Source of the DNA: an uncultured Mollicutes bacterium
GTDB taxonomy: Bacteria; Bacillota_I; Bacilli_A; RFN20; CAG-826
Reading direction: 5' to 3'
Assembly (NCBI GenBank): GCA_900550795.1
Contig: URTN01000061.1
Span: forward strand, 1 to 5,631
DNA length: 5,631 nucleotides
Below, in pieces: positions 1-5,631 of this stretch. A program made the translations under genes and the position numbers. Below the pieces are notes generated by a model, which searched no databases, was not told the origin of the DNA, and saw only the letters and a list, made by a program, of their open reading frames with translations. Each line of letters begins with the position of its first letter. Position 1 is the first letter of the stretch.

Positions 1-12
1 TCTTTTAATCAT
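1..12 (-). CDS. Probable start of a further gene, cut by the left edge
   Basis: An ATG at 12-10 on the minus strand opens a frame reading Met-Ile-Lys-Arg to the window edge. A purine-rich stretch containing GAGG lies 9 bases upstream, a normal Shine-Dalgarno distance. The position fits a new transcription unit, because the glycerol kinase terminator lies upstream at 151-184 and the gap between them carries an organised repeat. Only four codons are visible, so nothing can be said about the product, and the call rests on the start signal alone. Confidence 0.4.
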
Positions 13-18
13 GACTAT

Positions 19-30
19 CTTCCTCTTCCT
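19..30 (-). promoter_or_regulatory. Shine-Dalgarno region of the left-edge gene
   Basis: Read on the minus strand, these bases are AGGAAGAGGAAG. The GAGG core (25-22) sits 9 bases from the ATG at 12-10. The stretch is purine-only, and two overlapping AGGA/GAGG-like cores could pair with 16S rRNA. It is the main evidence for the partial gene at the left edge. Confidence 0.45.
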
Positions 31-37
31 TTTTATA

Positions 38-109
38 TTTTCTGAAGTACGATTTCAGATTTTCCGAAGTTTGATTTCAGATTTTCCGAAGTTGGACTTC
101 AGTTTTTCA
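38..109. repeat. 22-bp tandem direct repeat, three copies plus a fragment
   Basis: Three adjacent 22-base units lie at 38-59, 60-81 and 82-103, followed by a six-base fragment (104-109) that restarts the unit. Units 1 and 2 match at 19 of 22 positions, as do units 2 and 3. Each unit starts TTTTC and contains an imperfect dyad. Unit 1 has CTGAA-N7-TTCAG (42-58), unit 2 has CCGAA-N7-TTCAG (64-80), and unit 3 has GAAGT-N3-ACTTC (88-100). The array lies between the glycerol kinase terminator and the start signals at 30-10. Its spacing of about two helical turns suits cooperative protein binding on one DNA face. It could be a regulator-binding array, an iteron-like array, or hairpins in a 5' leader. 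Which one is not decidable from the sequence. Confidence 0.85.
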
Positions 110-150
110 TAAATACCTTAACACAGATTGCTTAATTACGAAAGAATAAT

Positions 151-184
151 CTAGAAACAAAAAGGACCCAAACTCGAGTCCTTT
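151..184 (-). terminator. Rho-independent terminator after glycerol kinase
   Basis: On the minus strand the arm AAAGGACTC (184-176), a six-base loop GAGTTT (175-170) and the arm GGGTCCTTT (169-161) form a nine-base-pair stem with one G-T wobble. The stem runs into a T-rich tail, giving TTTTTGTTT across the junction. It begins 11 bases after the TAA of the kinase gene, so it should end the transcript of the whole minus-strand cluster and separate it from the left-edge gene. Confidence 0.87.
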
Positions 185-195
185 AGATAGTAACT

Positions 196-1704
196 TTATT
201 TTCTTTCTTCTTTTTGTTTCTTCTCAATTTCTGCAAAAGCCATTGTAGCCTTAACTGCTGCTAACCAGCCATCATAAAGCCTATCGATTTCTTTTTGTTT
301 CATCTTTGGAGAGAAAGATTTCTTCACGCAGTGATTAGAATGAATTTCATCTAGATCCTTCCAGAATCCTGATCCTAATCCTGCAAAATATCCTGCCCCC
401 AAAGCCGTTGTCTCTAGGCAAGAAGGAAGAATAACTTCGCATCCTAATATATCCGCCTGGAATTGCATCAATAAATCATTGGCAGAAGCCCCTCCATCTA
501 CTTTTAATATAGATAAGTTTAACCCCGCTTCTTTTTTCATCGTCTCGATTACATCTTTAGATTGGTAGGCGATTGAATATAATCCAGCACGGGTGATGTT
601 ATGCCTATCAGCCCCACGGGTTAATCCAAATATAGCTCCCCTAGCATCATCATTCCACCATGGAGTACCTAGTCCTACAAAAGCCGGGACAAAATATACC
701 CCATTTGTATCTGGACGCTTTTTCGCATACATCTCGGAATCACAAGAATCCTCAAACCACCTAGTCTCATCCCTAAGCCACTGTACAATTGCCCCTCCAA
801 TAAATACAGAACCTTCAAGGGCATAAGTAACTTTAGAATCAAGTGACCAGGCAACTGTAGTTAATAATCCTTGTTTGGATATAATTGGTTTATCACCGAT
901 ATTCATCAACATAAAGCAACCAGTCCCATAAGTATTCTTGCTATCCCCTTTATGGAAGCAACACTGTCCAAATAAGGCACTTTGCTGGTCGCCACATACC
1001 CCATGAATATGGACATTCCCAGAGAAGAAACTAGCTTCACCAAAATCGGCATTATTATCTTTTACTATTGGAAGCATGCACATTGGGATATTCCATATAT
1101 CACATAATTCCTTACTAAAAGAATTGGTAAAGATGTCATATAGCATGGTTCTACTTGCATTTGTAGGATCGGTAGCAAATATCTTGCTGTTACTCATCTT
1201 ATACATTAGCCATGTATCGATTGTCCCAAATAATAATTCACCTTTCTCAGCTCTTTCTTGTCCATTAGGAATATGGTCAAGAATATATCTAATCTTAGAT
1301 GCAGAGAAATATGGATTCATCCTTAATCCAGTTCTTTGCTGGATGAAATCGAATTTATCATTTCTTTCTTCGCATAATGGTTGGGTTTGCTTTGATTGCC
1401 AGACAATCGCATTAAAAACTGCCTTGCCTGTTTCTTTTTCAAAGACAACTGTCGTTTCTCTTTGGTTAGTAATGCCGATTGAATCAACTTCATCCATCGA
1501 AGAAGATGCAACTACTAATAATTCATTAATAACATCGATAACACTAATCCAAATCTTATCTGGGTTTTCTTCTACCCAACCTGGTTTAGGATAAATGCAA
1601 TCTATAGCCCTCTGGGCCTTAAATACTGCCTCGCCTTTTTTATTAATTAAAATGGCACGTGTCGAGGTCGTGCCTTGGTCTATTGCCAAGATGTATTTTT
1701 TCAT
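196..1704 (-). CDS. glpK: Glycerol kinase
   Basis: This enzyme phosphorylates glycerol with ATP to sn-glycerol 3-phosphate in the cytoplasm (FGGY sugar kinase family). The 502-residue length is full size for GlpK. Visible motifs are the N-terminal phosphate-binding DQGTTSTR (9-16), TNQRET (79-84) with the glycerol-contacting Arg82-Glu83, W102, PYFSASK with Tyr132, TNASRTM (181-187), GDQQSALFGQ (238-247) with catalytic Asp239, KNTYGTGCF (256-264), and the second nucleotide-binding motif DGGASAND (403-410). The C-terminal FGGY domain is intact. At the position of the histidine that PTS HPr phosphorylates in many Gram-positive GlpKs there is Ser225. The fructose-bisphosphate arginine of the E. 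coli enzyme aligns with Asn230. The ATG start gives the canonical N-terminus, but no good Shine-Dalgarno precedes it. No glpF, glpO or glpD is visible beside it. A terminator follows the stop. Identification is secure. Confidence 0.97.
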   Translation of the reverse strand: MKKYILAIDQGTTSTRAILINKKGEAVFKAQRAIDCIYPKPGWVEENPDKIWISVIDVINELLVVASSSMDEVDSIGITNQRETTVVFEKETGKAVFNAIVWQSKQTQPLCEERNDKFDFIQQRTGLRMNPYFSASKIRYILDHIPNGQERAEKGELLFGTIDTWLMYKMSNSKIFATDPTNASRTMLYDIFTNSFSKELCDIWNIPMCMLPIVKDNNADFGEASFFSGNVHIHGVCGDQQSALFGQCCFHKGDSKNTYGTGCFMLMNIGDKPIISKQGLLTTVAWSLDSKVTYALEGSVFIGGAIVQWLRDETRWFEDSCDSEMYAKKRPDTNGVYFVPAFVGLGTPWWNDDARGAIFGLTRGADRHNITRAGLYSIAYQSKDVIETMKKEAGLNLSILKVDGGASANDLLMQFQADILGCEVILPSCLETTALGAGYFAGLGSGFWKDLDEIHSNHCVKKSFSPKMKQKEIDRLYDGWLAAVKATMAFAEIEKKQKEERK

Positions 1705-1713
1705 AACGACATC

Positions 1714-1719
1714 ATTATA
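1714..1719 (-). promoter_or_regulatory. Possible -10 element of a glpK promoter
   Basis: The minus strand reads TATAAT here, a perfect -10 hexamer, ending 9 bases before the glpK ATG. If used, transcription would start about 2-3 bases before the ATG and give an almost leaderless mRNA. That would agree with the lack of a clear Shine-Dalgarno before glpK. No TTGACA-like hexamer stands 16-18 bases upstream, and TATAAT is easily found by chance in AT-rich DNA, so the call is weak. Confidence 0.22.
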
Positions 1720-1786
1720 AAATAAACCAAATTAAAATTGGGATAAATTCTAATATTTTTAGACAAGAATAATGTTTTGTAAGGAA

Positions 1787-2920
1787 TTATAAATCAGTAG
1801 CCAAGGAGAAATCCCCGTCTTTGATGATATTTAGTTTCCTAAAGGCAAGGTCGACTAGGAATACTAGTAGGATTGGGGCTAATATACATATACCTATTAT
1901 ATATAAGGCCATAACCCAGGAATAAGAAGTCGAAGAGAGGAAATTCAAAGGCCCAACTAATCCAGAAGTACCCATCCCAGCCCCAACGGATAGGCTTGAT
2001 CCAAATTCAGCAGGGATATCATTAATCGGGAATAGCATGGCAAATGGCCCTAATATAGCAGAGACTATAATCGTAGGTAGCCATATCAATGGTTTCCTGA
2101 CAATGTTTTTGAATTGAAGCATGCTTGTACCTAATCCAATGGCTAAGCAAGTCCAGATGGAATTATCTTTTTTGGATTGGATAGCAAACCCAACCATCTG
2201 GGTGCAGCATCCAATTAAAGCAGCTGCCGAGGCTAAAGGAGATATGCCACCTATATTAATTGCAACACATATAGCAACCGAAGATATCGGGGCAGTCAAG
2301 GCCATGCCTACTAGCATCGATACCAATATACACATAAAGAAGGATATGACTATATTAGAGAAACATAACCTGATTAATTCCCCTATTCCTATGGTTATAT
2401 AATGGATTGGAGTTGCTAAGAGGAAAGAATATAACATAGCTGTACCTACTCCTAGTAAAGGAATAAGTATCAAGTCTACTGGAGTCTTCTTTCTCATTAC
2501 TAGCTTTATTACTAGTAAGGCTAATAAAGTCGATACATAGCAAGATAATGGGTCTTTTATTAAAGCTACTTCTCCAGTAGAAAAAGAGAAAGCATAATTA
2601 CCAATCGCACCAGCAGATAAAATTGCTATGACAGCAACGCCACTTCTTTTCTTAGCTAGAGCTACACCTACTCCAATGCCAGCCCCCATTAATATTCCTT
2701 TTAGTGGAGTGGTCCAGCTTGCTATTGCCCCCATCATTGGGATCTTTGCAAATAAATCGAATATAGTCCCAATAATAAGGGTACCAAATAAACCAATGGC
2801 CATCCCATTGGAGGTAACCATGATGTTATTTTTTATATATCTAAGGGCTTTTAGCAATTTTTCCTTAAATGTTGGTTTTTCCTTGTTGTCATTAGAGTTT
2901 AATATAGTCGTCTCGGTCAT
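1787..2920 (-). CDS. PTS EIIC-like integral membrane protein (PTS_EIIC_2 family)
   Basis: This is a polytopic membrane protein of 377 residues resembling the EIIC permease family that includes PfoR-annotated proteins. A hydrophilic N-terminal tail (about 1-35) is followed by roughly nine or ten hydrophobic segments, including about 37-58, 72-90, 94-112, 126-143, 149-170, 190-208, 281-298 and 336-360. Family-like motifs are the GCCTQMVGFA stretch (237-246), GLGTSMLQ (262-269) and GAGMGTSGLVGP (313-324). No EIIA or EIIB domain is fused or encoded nearby, so phosphate transfer would need partners from elsewhere, or the protein may not be a classical PTS permease. Its ATG overlaps the stop of the peptidase gene by one base (TAATG), and only a weak AGG lies upstream, which suggests translational coupling. 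Substrate unknown. A regulatory role, as the PfoR name implies, is not supported by anything visible. The family call is fairly confident, the function is not. Confidence 0.8.
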   Translation of the reverse strand: MTETTILNSNDNKEKPTFKEKLLKALRYIKNNIMVTSNGMAIGLFGTLIIGTIFDLFAKIPMMGAIASWTTPLKGILMGAGIGVGVALAKKRSGVAVIAILSAGAIGNYAFSFSTGEVALIKDPLSCYVSTLLALLVIKLVMRKKTPVDLILIPLLGVGTAMLYSFLLATPIHYITIGIGELIRLCFSNIVISFFMCILVSMLVGMALTAPISSVAICVAINIGGISPLASAAALIGCCTQMVGFAIQSKKDNSIWTCLAIGLGTSMLQFKNIVRKPLIWLPTIIVSAILGPFAMLFPINDIPAEFGSSLSVGAGMGTSGLVGPLNFLSSTSYSWVMALYIIGICILAPILLVFLVDLAFRKLNIIKDGDFSLATDL

Positions 2921-4182
2921 TATTGCTTACCTAATTTATAAAACGATTCGATTTCATCGATTTCTTTTAAGATGGAGGAAGATAATACTTCCGCTCCAGT
3001 CGAAGTGATTAATAAATCATCTTCAATCCTTATCCCTATTCCTTTTTCTTTTATATATAACCCAGGTTCATCTGAGATTATATTGCCTTCTTCTAGAGGC
3101 AAATCCCTATCACTTAAATCATGGGTATCTAGTCCAATATGATGGGAAACGGAATGGAAATAATATTTAGATATATCTTCCTTATTGCTAATTATTCCTT
3201 TTTCAAGGCATTCGGATGCTAGATATTCTTTTGCTAATTCGTTCAATTCTTTTAATGTAACCCCTGGCTTTGCAAATTTAGCAACTGCCTTATTAGCACC
3301 CAATACAATTTCATATACCATTTTTTGGTATTCATTGAACTTGCCACCTACTGGGATAGTCCTAGAAATATCGGCGCAGTAATAATTATGTCTAGCGCCT
3401 AGATCCATCAATAATAATTCACCAGTCTTGCATATTCCCTGTGGATTTGGGTAATGGAGGGTAGTCGCATTGATTCCACTTGCCATAATAGTATTAAAGG
3501 ATTCGCCTTGATATTCATTATCGTCATTGATGGCTTTTAAGAAGGTGGATACTAGTTCATATTCTTTTGCCCCACCTCTAGTCTCGGCCATGACAAGCTT
3601 TATCCCTTGACGGGTGGTTTCAATCGCCTTGACGAATTCGCAGACTTCATATTTAGATTTAACCATCCTAAGTCTAGTGATGATTGGATTAAATTCCTTA
3701 AAGGCCAAACTTGGATAAGATAAAGATAATGTCTTTATAAATCCATCGACAAATAAAGCTGGTCCAATCTTTAATTCAGGATCGGAATCGAAATATATAC
3801 TCTTTATTGGATAATTCTCATCTTTTATCAATGATTCTAGCCTTGGTTGGAAAGAAGGGCTAATCAAGACATTATTGATAGAAGAAATCTCTTTGGCTTC
3901 TTCTATTGTTAATTTCTTTCCATACCATTTCTCTTTGTTTTCATCATAGCTAGAAATAAACAATATGGCTTTTTCCTCTCCTTCGGTCTTGACTAGCAAA
4001 AGGATGGAATTTTCTTGTTCTATGCCAGTTAGGTAATAGAAATTCCTATTAACCTCGAATTTATAATCCTCATCTAAAGACATTATTTTTGGCTCGCCAG
4101 AGAATAAAATAGCGACGCTATTAGGCTCCATTCCCTTTAAAAACCTTAGTCTTCTGGAATTAAGTTCATCTTTTGGAATCAT
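2920..4182 (-). CDS. pepP: Xaa-Pro aminopeptidase (M24B metallopeptidase)
   Basis: This cytoplasmic enzyme removes the N-terminal residue from peptides whose second residue is proline. The 420-residue protein has an N-terminal AMP_N domain (about 1-150, with FYYLTG at 48-53) and a C-terminal pita-bread catalytic domain (about 175-410). All five dinuclear-metal ligands are present: Asp260 (MDLGA), Asp271 (ADISRT), His347 (SHHIGLDTHD), Glu372 (DEPGLY) and Glu387 (RIEDD). His243 (LHYPNP) and His354 complete the usual active-site histidines. I chose the ATG at 4182 because GGAGGT lies four bases upstream and translation from it begins directly with the family-like N-terminus. A longer frame opening with TTG at 4218 would add 12 residues, has no ribosome site, and would run through a perfect hairpin. 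The gene follows yigZ by 42 bases and overlaps the membrane-protein start by one base. A prolidase (PepQ) is less likely, because the AMP_N domain and length match aminopeptidase P. The gene symbol is by family resemblance. Confidence 0.92.
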   Translation of the reverse strand: MIPKDELNSRRLRFLKGMEPNSVAILFSGEPKIMSLDEDYKFEVNRNFYYLTGIEQENSILLLVKTEGEEKAILFISSYDENKEKWYGKKLTIEEAKEISSINNVLISPSFQPRLESLIKDENYPIKSIYFDSDPELKIGPALFVDGFIKTLSLSYPSLAFKEFNPIITRLRMVKSKYEVCEFVKAIETTRQGIKLVMAETRGGAKEYELVSTFLKAINDDNEYQGESFNTIMASGINATTLHYPNPQGICKTGELLLMDLGARHNYYCADISRTIPVGGKFNEYQKMVYEIVLGANKAVAKFAKPGVTLKELNELAKEYLASECLEKGIISNKEDISKYYFHSVSHHIGLDTHDLSDRDLPLEEGNIISDEPGLYIKEKGIGIRIEDDLLITSTGAEVLSSSILKEIDEIESFYKLGKQ

Positions 4183-4186
4183 AACT

Positions 4187-4192
4187 ACCTCC
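4187..4192 (-). promoter_or_regulatory. Strong Shine-Dalgarno deciding the peptidase start
   Basis: The minus strand reads GGAGGT here, four bases before the ATG at 4182 (five from the GGAGG core). It is the best ribosome binding site in the window and fixes the peptidase start at 4182 rather than the upstream TTG at 4218. Confidence 0.85.
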
Positions 4193-4194
4193 AC

Positions 4195-4213
4195 AAGGGA
4201 TATTTTATCCCTT
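4195..4213 (-). promoter_or_regulatory. Perfect 8-bp hairpin beside the peptidase ribosome site
   Basis: On the minus strand the sequence AAGGGATA-AAA-TATCCCTT is a perfect inverted repeat with a three-base loop. It starts 11 bases after the yigZ stop and ends two bases before the GGAGGT of the peptidase gene. No T-tract follows on the transcribed strand, so it does not look like a terminator. As RNA it could shape access to the ribosome site, stabilise a processed downstream message, or protect the yigZ 3' end. As DNA it could be an operator. The structure is certain and the role is inference. Confidence 0.6.
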
Positions 4214-4224
4214 TTCAAATCTAT

Positions 4225-4833
4225 TTAGGATAGATATTTACTCTCAATTAACTTATCCCCTTCTTCTAGAAGAAGATAAGCATCAGCAAAAGAAGATAGA
4301 AGGGAATCTATTTCTTCTTTTTTGGCGTATATAGAGAATATGACATCCATCTGATAGGAAATATCTTTGATGCATATATGTTTGGATTTAGCTAACCTAG
4401 AAATAGAAGAGAAAATATCATAAGGAGTAGAGATAATTACATAATGGGTCTCTTCTTTTGTTATGAAACTAGCTTTTTTATAGGCTTCTTCTAAAGATAG
4501 AAGAAAATAGGAACGAAGTCTTCCTACTCCTAGATCTTTGCCCCCGTAATACCTAGTTACAATTACTCCTACATTATCCATTTCATTTCTAGTCAAGAAG
4601 TCTCGCATTGGCTTGCCTGCAGTAGATGAAGGTTCCCCATCATCGCTGCACCTTACTTCATTATTAATGATATAGGCATAAGGAATATGTTTAGCTTTAT
4701 GATGTTCCTTGCAAATTGATTCTAACTTGCTTTTAAATTCATCCAAAGAATCGCAAGGGAAAAGGAAACATTTAAACATTGAGCCAAGGCAACTAGATTC
4801 GCCTTGCACTTCTTCTTTTAGATAGTTCTTCAT
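4225..4833 (-). CDS. yigZ: YigZ/IMPACT family protein (UPF0029)
   Basis: This is a 202-residue protein, close to the usual length (about 200) of bacterial YigZ/YvyE proteins. The N-terminal IMPACT domain carries the family signature SDDGEPSSTAGKPM (63-76) and VTRYYGGKDLGVGRL (92-106). The C-terminal part (about 125-195) corresponds to the small ferredoxin-like DUF1949 domain. Eukaryotic IMPACT proteins act in translational control through GCN1/GCN2. The bacterial role is not settled, and RNA binding has been suggested. The start is the ATG at 4833, which overlaps the upstream gene's TGA by four bases (ATGA). No Shine-Dalgarno is visible, so translation is probably coupled to the upstream gene. 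One difference from the usual pattern is R-L at 105-106, where the consensus has G-L. The family call is secure, the molecular function is unknown. Confidence 0.93.
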   Translation of the reverse strand: MKNYLKEEVQGESSCLGSMFKCFLFPCDSLDEFKSKLESICKEHHKAKHIPYAYIINNEVRCSDDGEPSSTAGKPMRDFLTRNEMDNVGVIVTRYYGGKDLGVGRLRSYFLLSLEEAYKKASFITKEETHYVIISTPYDIFSSISRLAKSKHICIKDISYQMDVIFSIYAKKEEIDSLLSSFADAYLLLEEGDKLIESKYLS

Positions 4834-5631
4834 GATGCAGAGATAATGGATGCAACGCTAGAATAACTAAATACTTGACCAGAAGCGTCTTTGAAGTAAT
4901 TAGTAGGATTATTCAAATCAAACATATCGTTTTTATTAGCGGTATAGATACCTTTAGTAGCAAGTATATCGTATATAGAGCCTAGATATGCCAAATCGAC
5001 ATAATGCCTATTTTCATTCTTTATCTCCCCTAAATAGGTAACAGTCTTATTGGAATTGGCCAAATCATATAATAGATTAATCATGTTAGCTAACCCATTT
5101 AAGGCATTTTCATCTAATTTAGCATAATTGTTTTCTTTGAACGAAGTGAAGGTTGTAGAAGAGATAAAGGTAGATCTGGCTGCTAATGGTTTAGACAAAG
5201 AACCGCCAACGGTATATCTATTAATATTAGTAACATTAAGTTCCATATAATGGTCTAATTGACCTGCAAGCAATTCTTTTCCTAGATTCGAATCATAATT
5301 ATTGAAGTCTTTTAGATAATTTATGATATTTACATCTTTTAATGTTGGATCAGTAGCATTGCCTTTAGCAATTGCACCTAAAACACCGTTATAAGTAGCA
5401 AACGTAGCAGAATCGGCTGCTGTGGAAGCAGTATCTAGATAAGCCTGGAAGATTGAAGAGGAGGATATTTGCTCATCAAAGAACTTTGCTTCATCAGCCA
5501 TATTAGACTTGCCAAATATTTCAGTAATCTTTTCCGATTTTTTATACTTGTTAGCACCGTCAAAATTCGAAGCCAAAGAAACTGGTACTTTGGTTTCATT
5601 AAAGTCAACCGTCACTTCTAATATATTATTG
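4830..5631 (-). CDS. Unrecognised protein, C-terminal part (5' end outside the window)
   Basis: The frame is open to the right edge, so only the last 266 residues are seen. A GTG at 5615-5613 lies in frame but has no Shine-Dalgarno, and the reading continues upstream of it as Asn-Asn-Ile-Leu-Glu, so I treat that codon as internal valine and the gene as truncated by the window. I do not recognise a family. The visible part is rich in Ser, Thr, Ala, Asn, Asp and Tyr, with no obvious transmembrane helix, catalytic motif, LPXTG signal or repeated unit. This is compatible with an exported surface protein or lipoprotein whose signal peptide would lie outside the window. Alternating helical (for example 40-85) and polar stretches suggest a folded domain. 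It ends in TGA overlapping the yigZ ATG by four bases, so the two are almost certainly co-transcribed. Confidence 0.75.
   Translation of the reverse strand, partial: NNILEVTVDFNETKVPVSLASNFDGANKYKKSEKITEIFGKSNMADEAKFFDEQISSSSIFQAYLDTASTAADSATFATYNGVLGAIAKGNATDPTLKDVNIINYLKDFNNYDSNLGKELLAGQLDHYMELNVTNINRYTVGGSLSKPLAARSTFISSTTFTSFKENNYAKLDENALNGLANMINLLYDLANSNKTVTYLGEIKNENRHYVDLAYLGSIYDILATKGIYTANKNDMFDLNNPTNYFKDASGQVFSYSSVASIISAS

Noticed and set aside
38..109. The 22-bp repeats as a CRISPR array
   Set aside because: The units abut directly with no unique spacers between them, so this is a plain tandem repeat.
1076..1594. 172-codon open frame on the plus strand inside glpK
   Set aside because: It lies fully antisense to a secure glycerol kinase gene, has no recognisable motif, and fits chance antisense openness.
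1701..1715. Four-codon mini-ORF (Met-Met-Ser-Leu) whose TGA overlaps the glpK ATG as ATGA
   Set aside because: It could act as a coupling leader peptide, but there is no good Shine-Dalgarno and so short a frame is expected by chance in this AT-rich gap.
1727..1741. CCAA...TTGG inverted repeat followed by T-rich sequence between the membrane-protein gene and glpK
   Set aside because: The stem is only four base pairs followed by a T-T mismatch, too weak to call a terminator or operator.
2628..3008. 126-codon plus-strand frame antisense to the membrane protein and the peptidase 3' end
   Set aside because: Its hydrophobic composition mirrors the hydrophobic codons on the other strand. It spans a gene junction and has no family likeness.
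4195..4213. The yigZ-pepP hairpin as a Rho-independent terminator
   Set aside because: On the transcribed strand it is followed by GTGGAGG rather than T residues. Only a short TTTT run follows it on the plus strand, which has no genes.
5613..5615. GTG as the start codon of the right-edge gene
   Set aside because: There is no ribosome binding site before it and the frame stays open upstream to the window edge, so it is more likely an internal valine codon.

Overview
The window is AT-rich bacterial DNA in which every supported gene is on the minus strand, so transcription runs from high to low coordinates. TGA is used as a stop (at 4830-4832) and tryptophans are encoded by TGG. This argues against the TGA=Trp code of Mycoplasma and Spiroplasma. 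A low-GC Bacillota or Erysipelotrichia/Acholeplasma-like lineage fits best, but this is inference from base composition, code and gene types rather than from a marker gene.

Layout in transcription order. (1) 5631-4830: the C-terminal 266 residues of an unrecognised protein that enters from the right edge. (2) 4833-4225: a YigZ/IMPACT-family protein whose ATG overlaps the previous stop (ATGA). (3) 4224-4183: a 42-base spacer with a perfect 8-bp hairpin directly against a strong Shine-Dalgarno. (4) 4182-2920: an M24B Xaa-Pro aminopeptidase with all five metal ligands. (5) 2920-1787: a solo PTS EIIC-like membrane protein, coupled to the peptidase through a TAATG junction. (6) 1786-1705: an 82-base gap with a possible -10 element. 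(7) 1704-196: glycerol kinase, followed by a clear Rho-independent terminator at 151-184. (8) 150-1: a 22-bp tandem repeat (three copies plus a fragment), then a ribosome binding site and the first four codons of what is probably another gene leaving the left edge.

The first four genes look like one co-transcribed unit because they overlap or nearly touch. GlpK may be the last gene of that unit or have its own promoter. The peptidase would release N-terminal residues from Xaa-Pro peptides, and GlpK would feed glycerol 3-phosphate into lipid synthesis or glycolysis. No glycerol facilitator or glycerol-3-phosphate oxidase/dehydrogenase is visible here. No shared pathway is evident, so this looks mainly like an ordinary housekeeping cluster.

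I did not find a clear new multi-gene system. The points most worth a second look are the 22-bp repeat array before the left-edge gene, the hairpin beside the peptidase Shine-Dalgarno, the loss of the HPr-phosphorylated histidine in GlpK, and the unidentified protein translationally coupled to YigZ.
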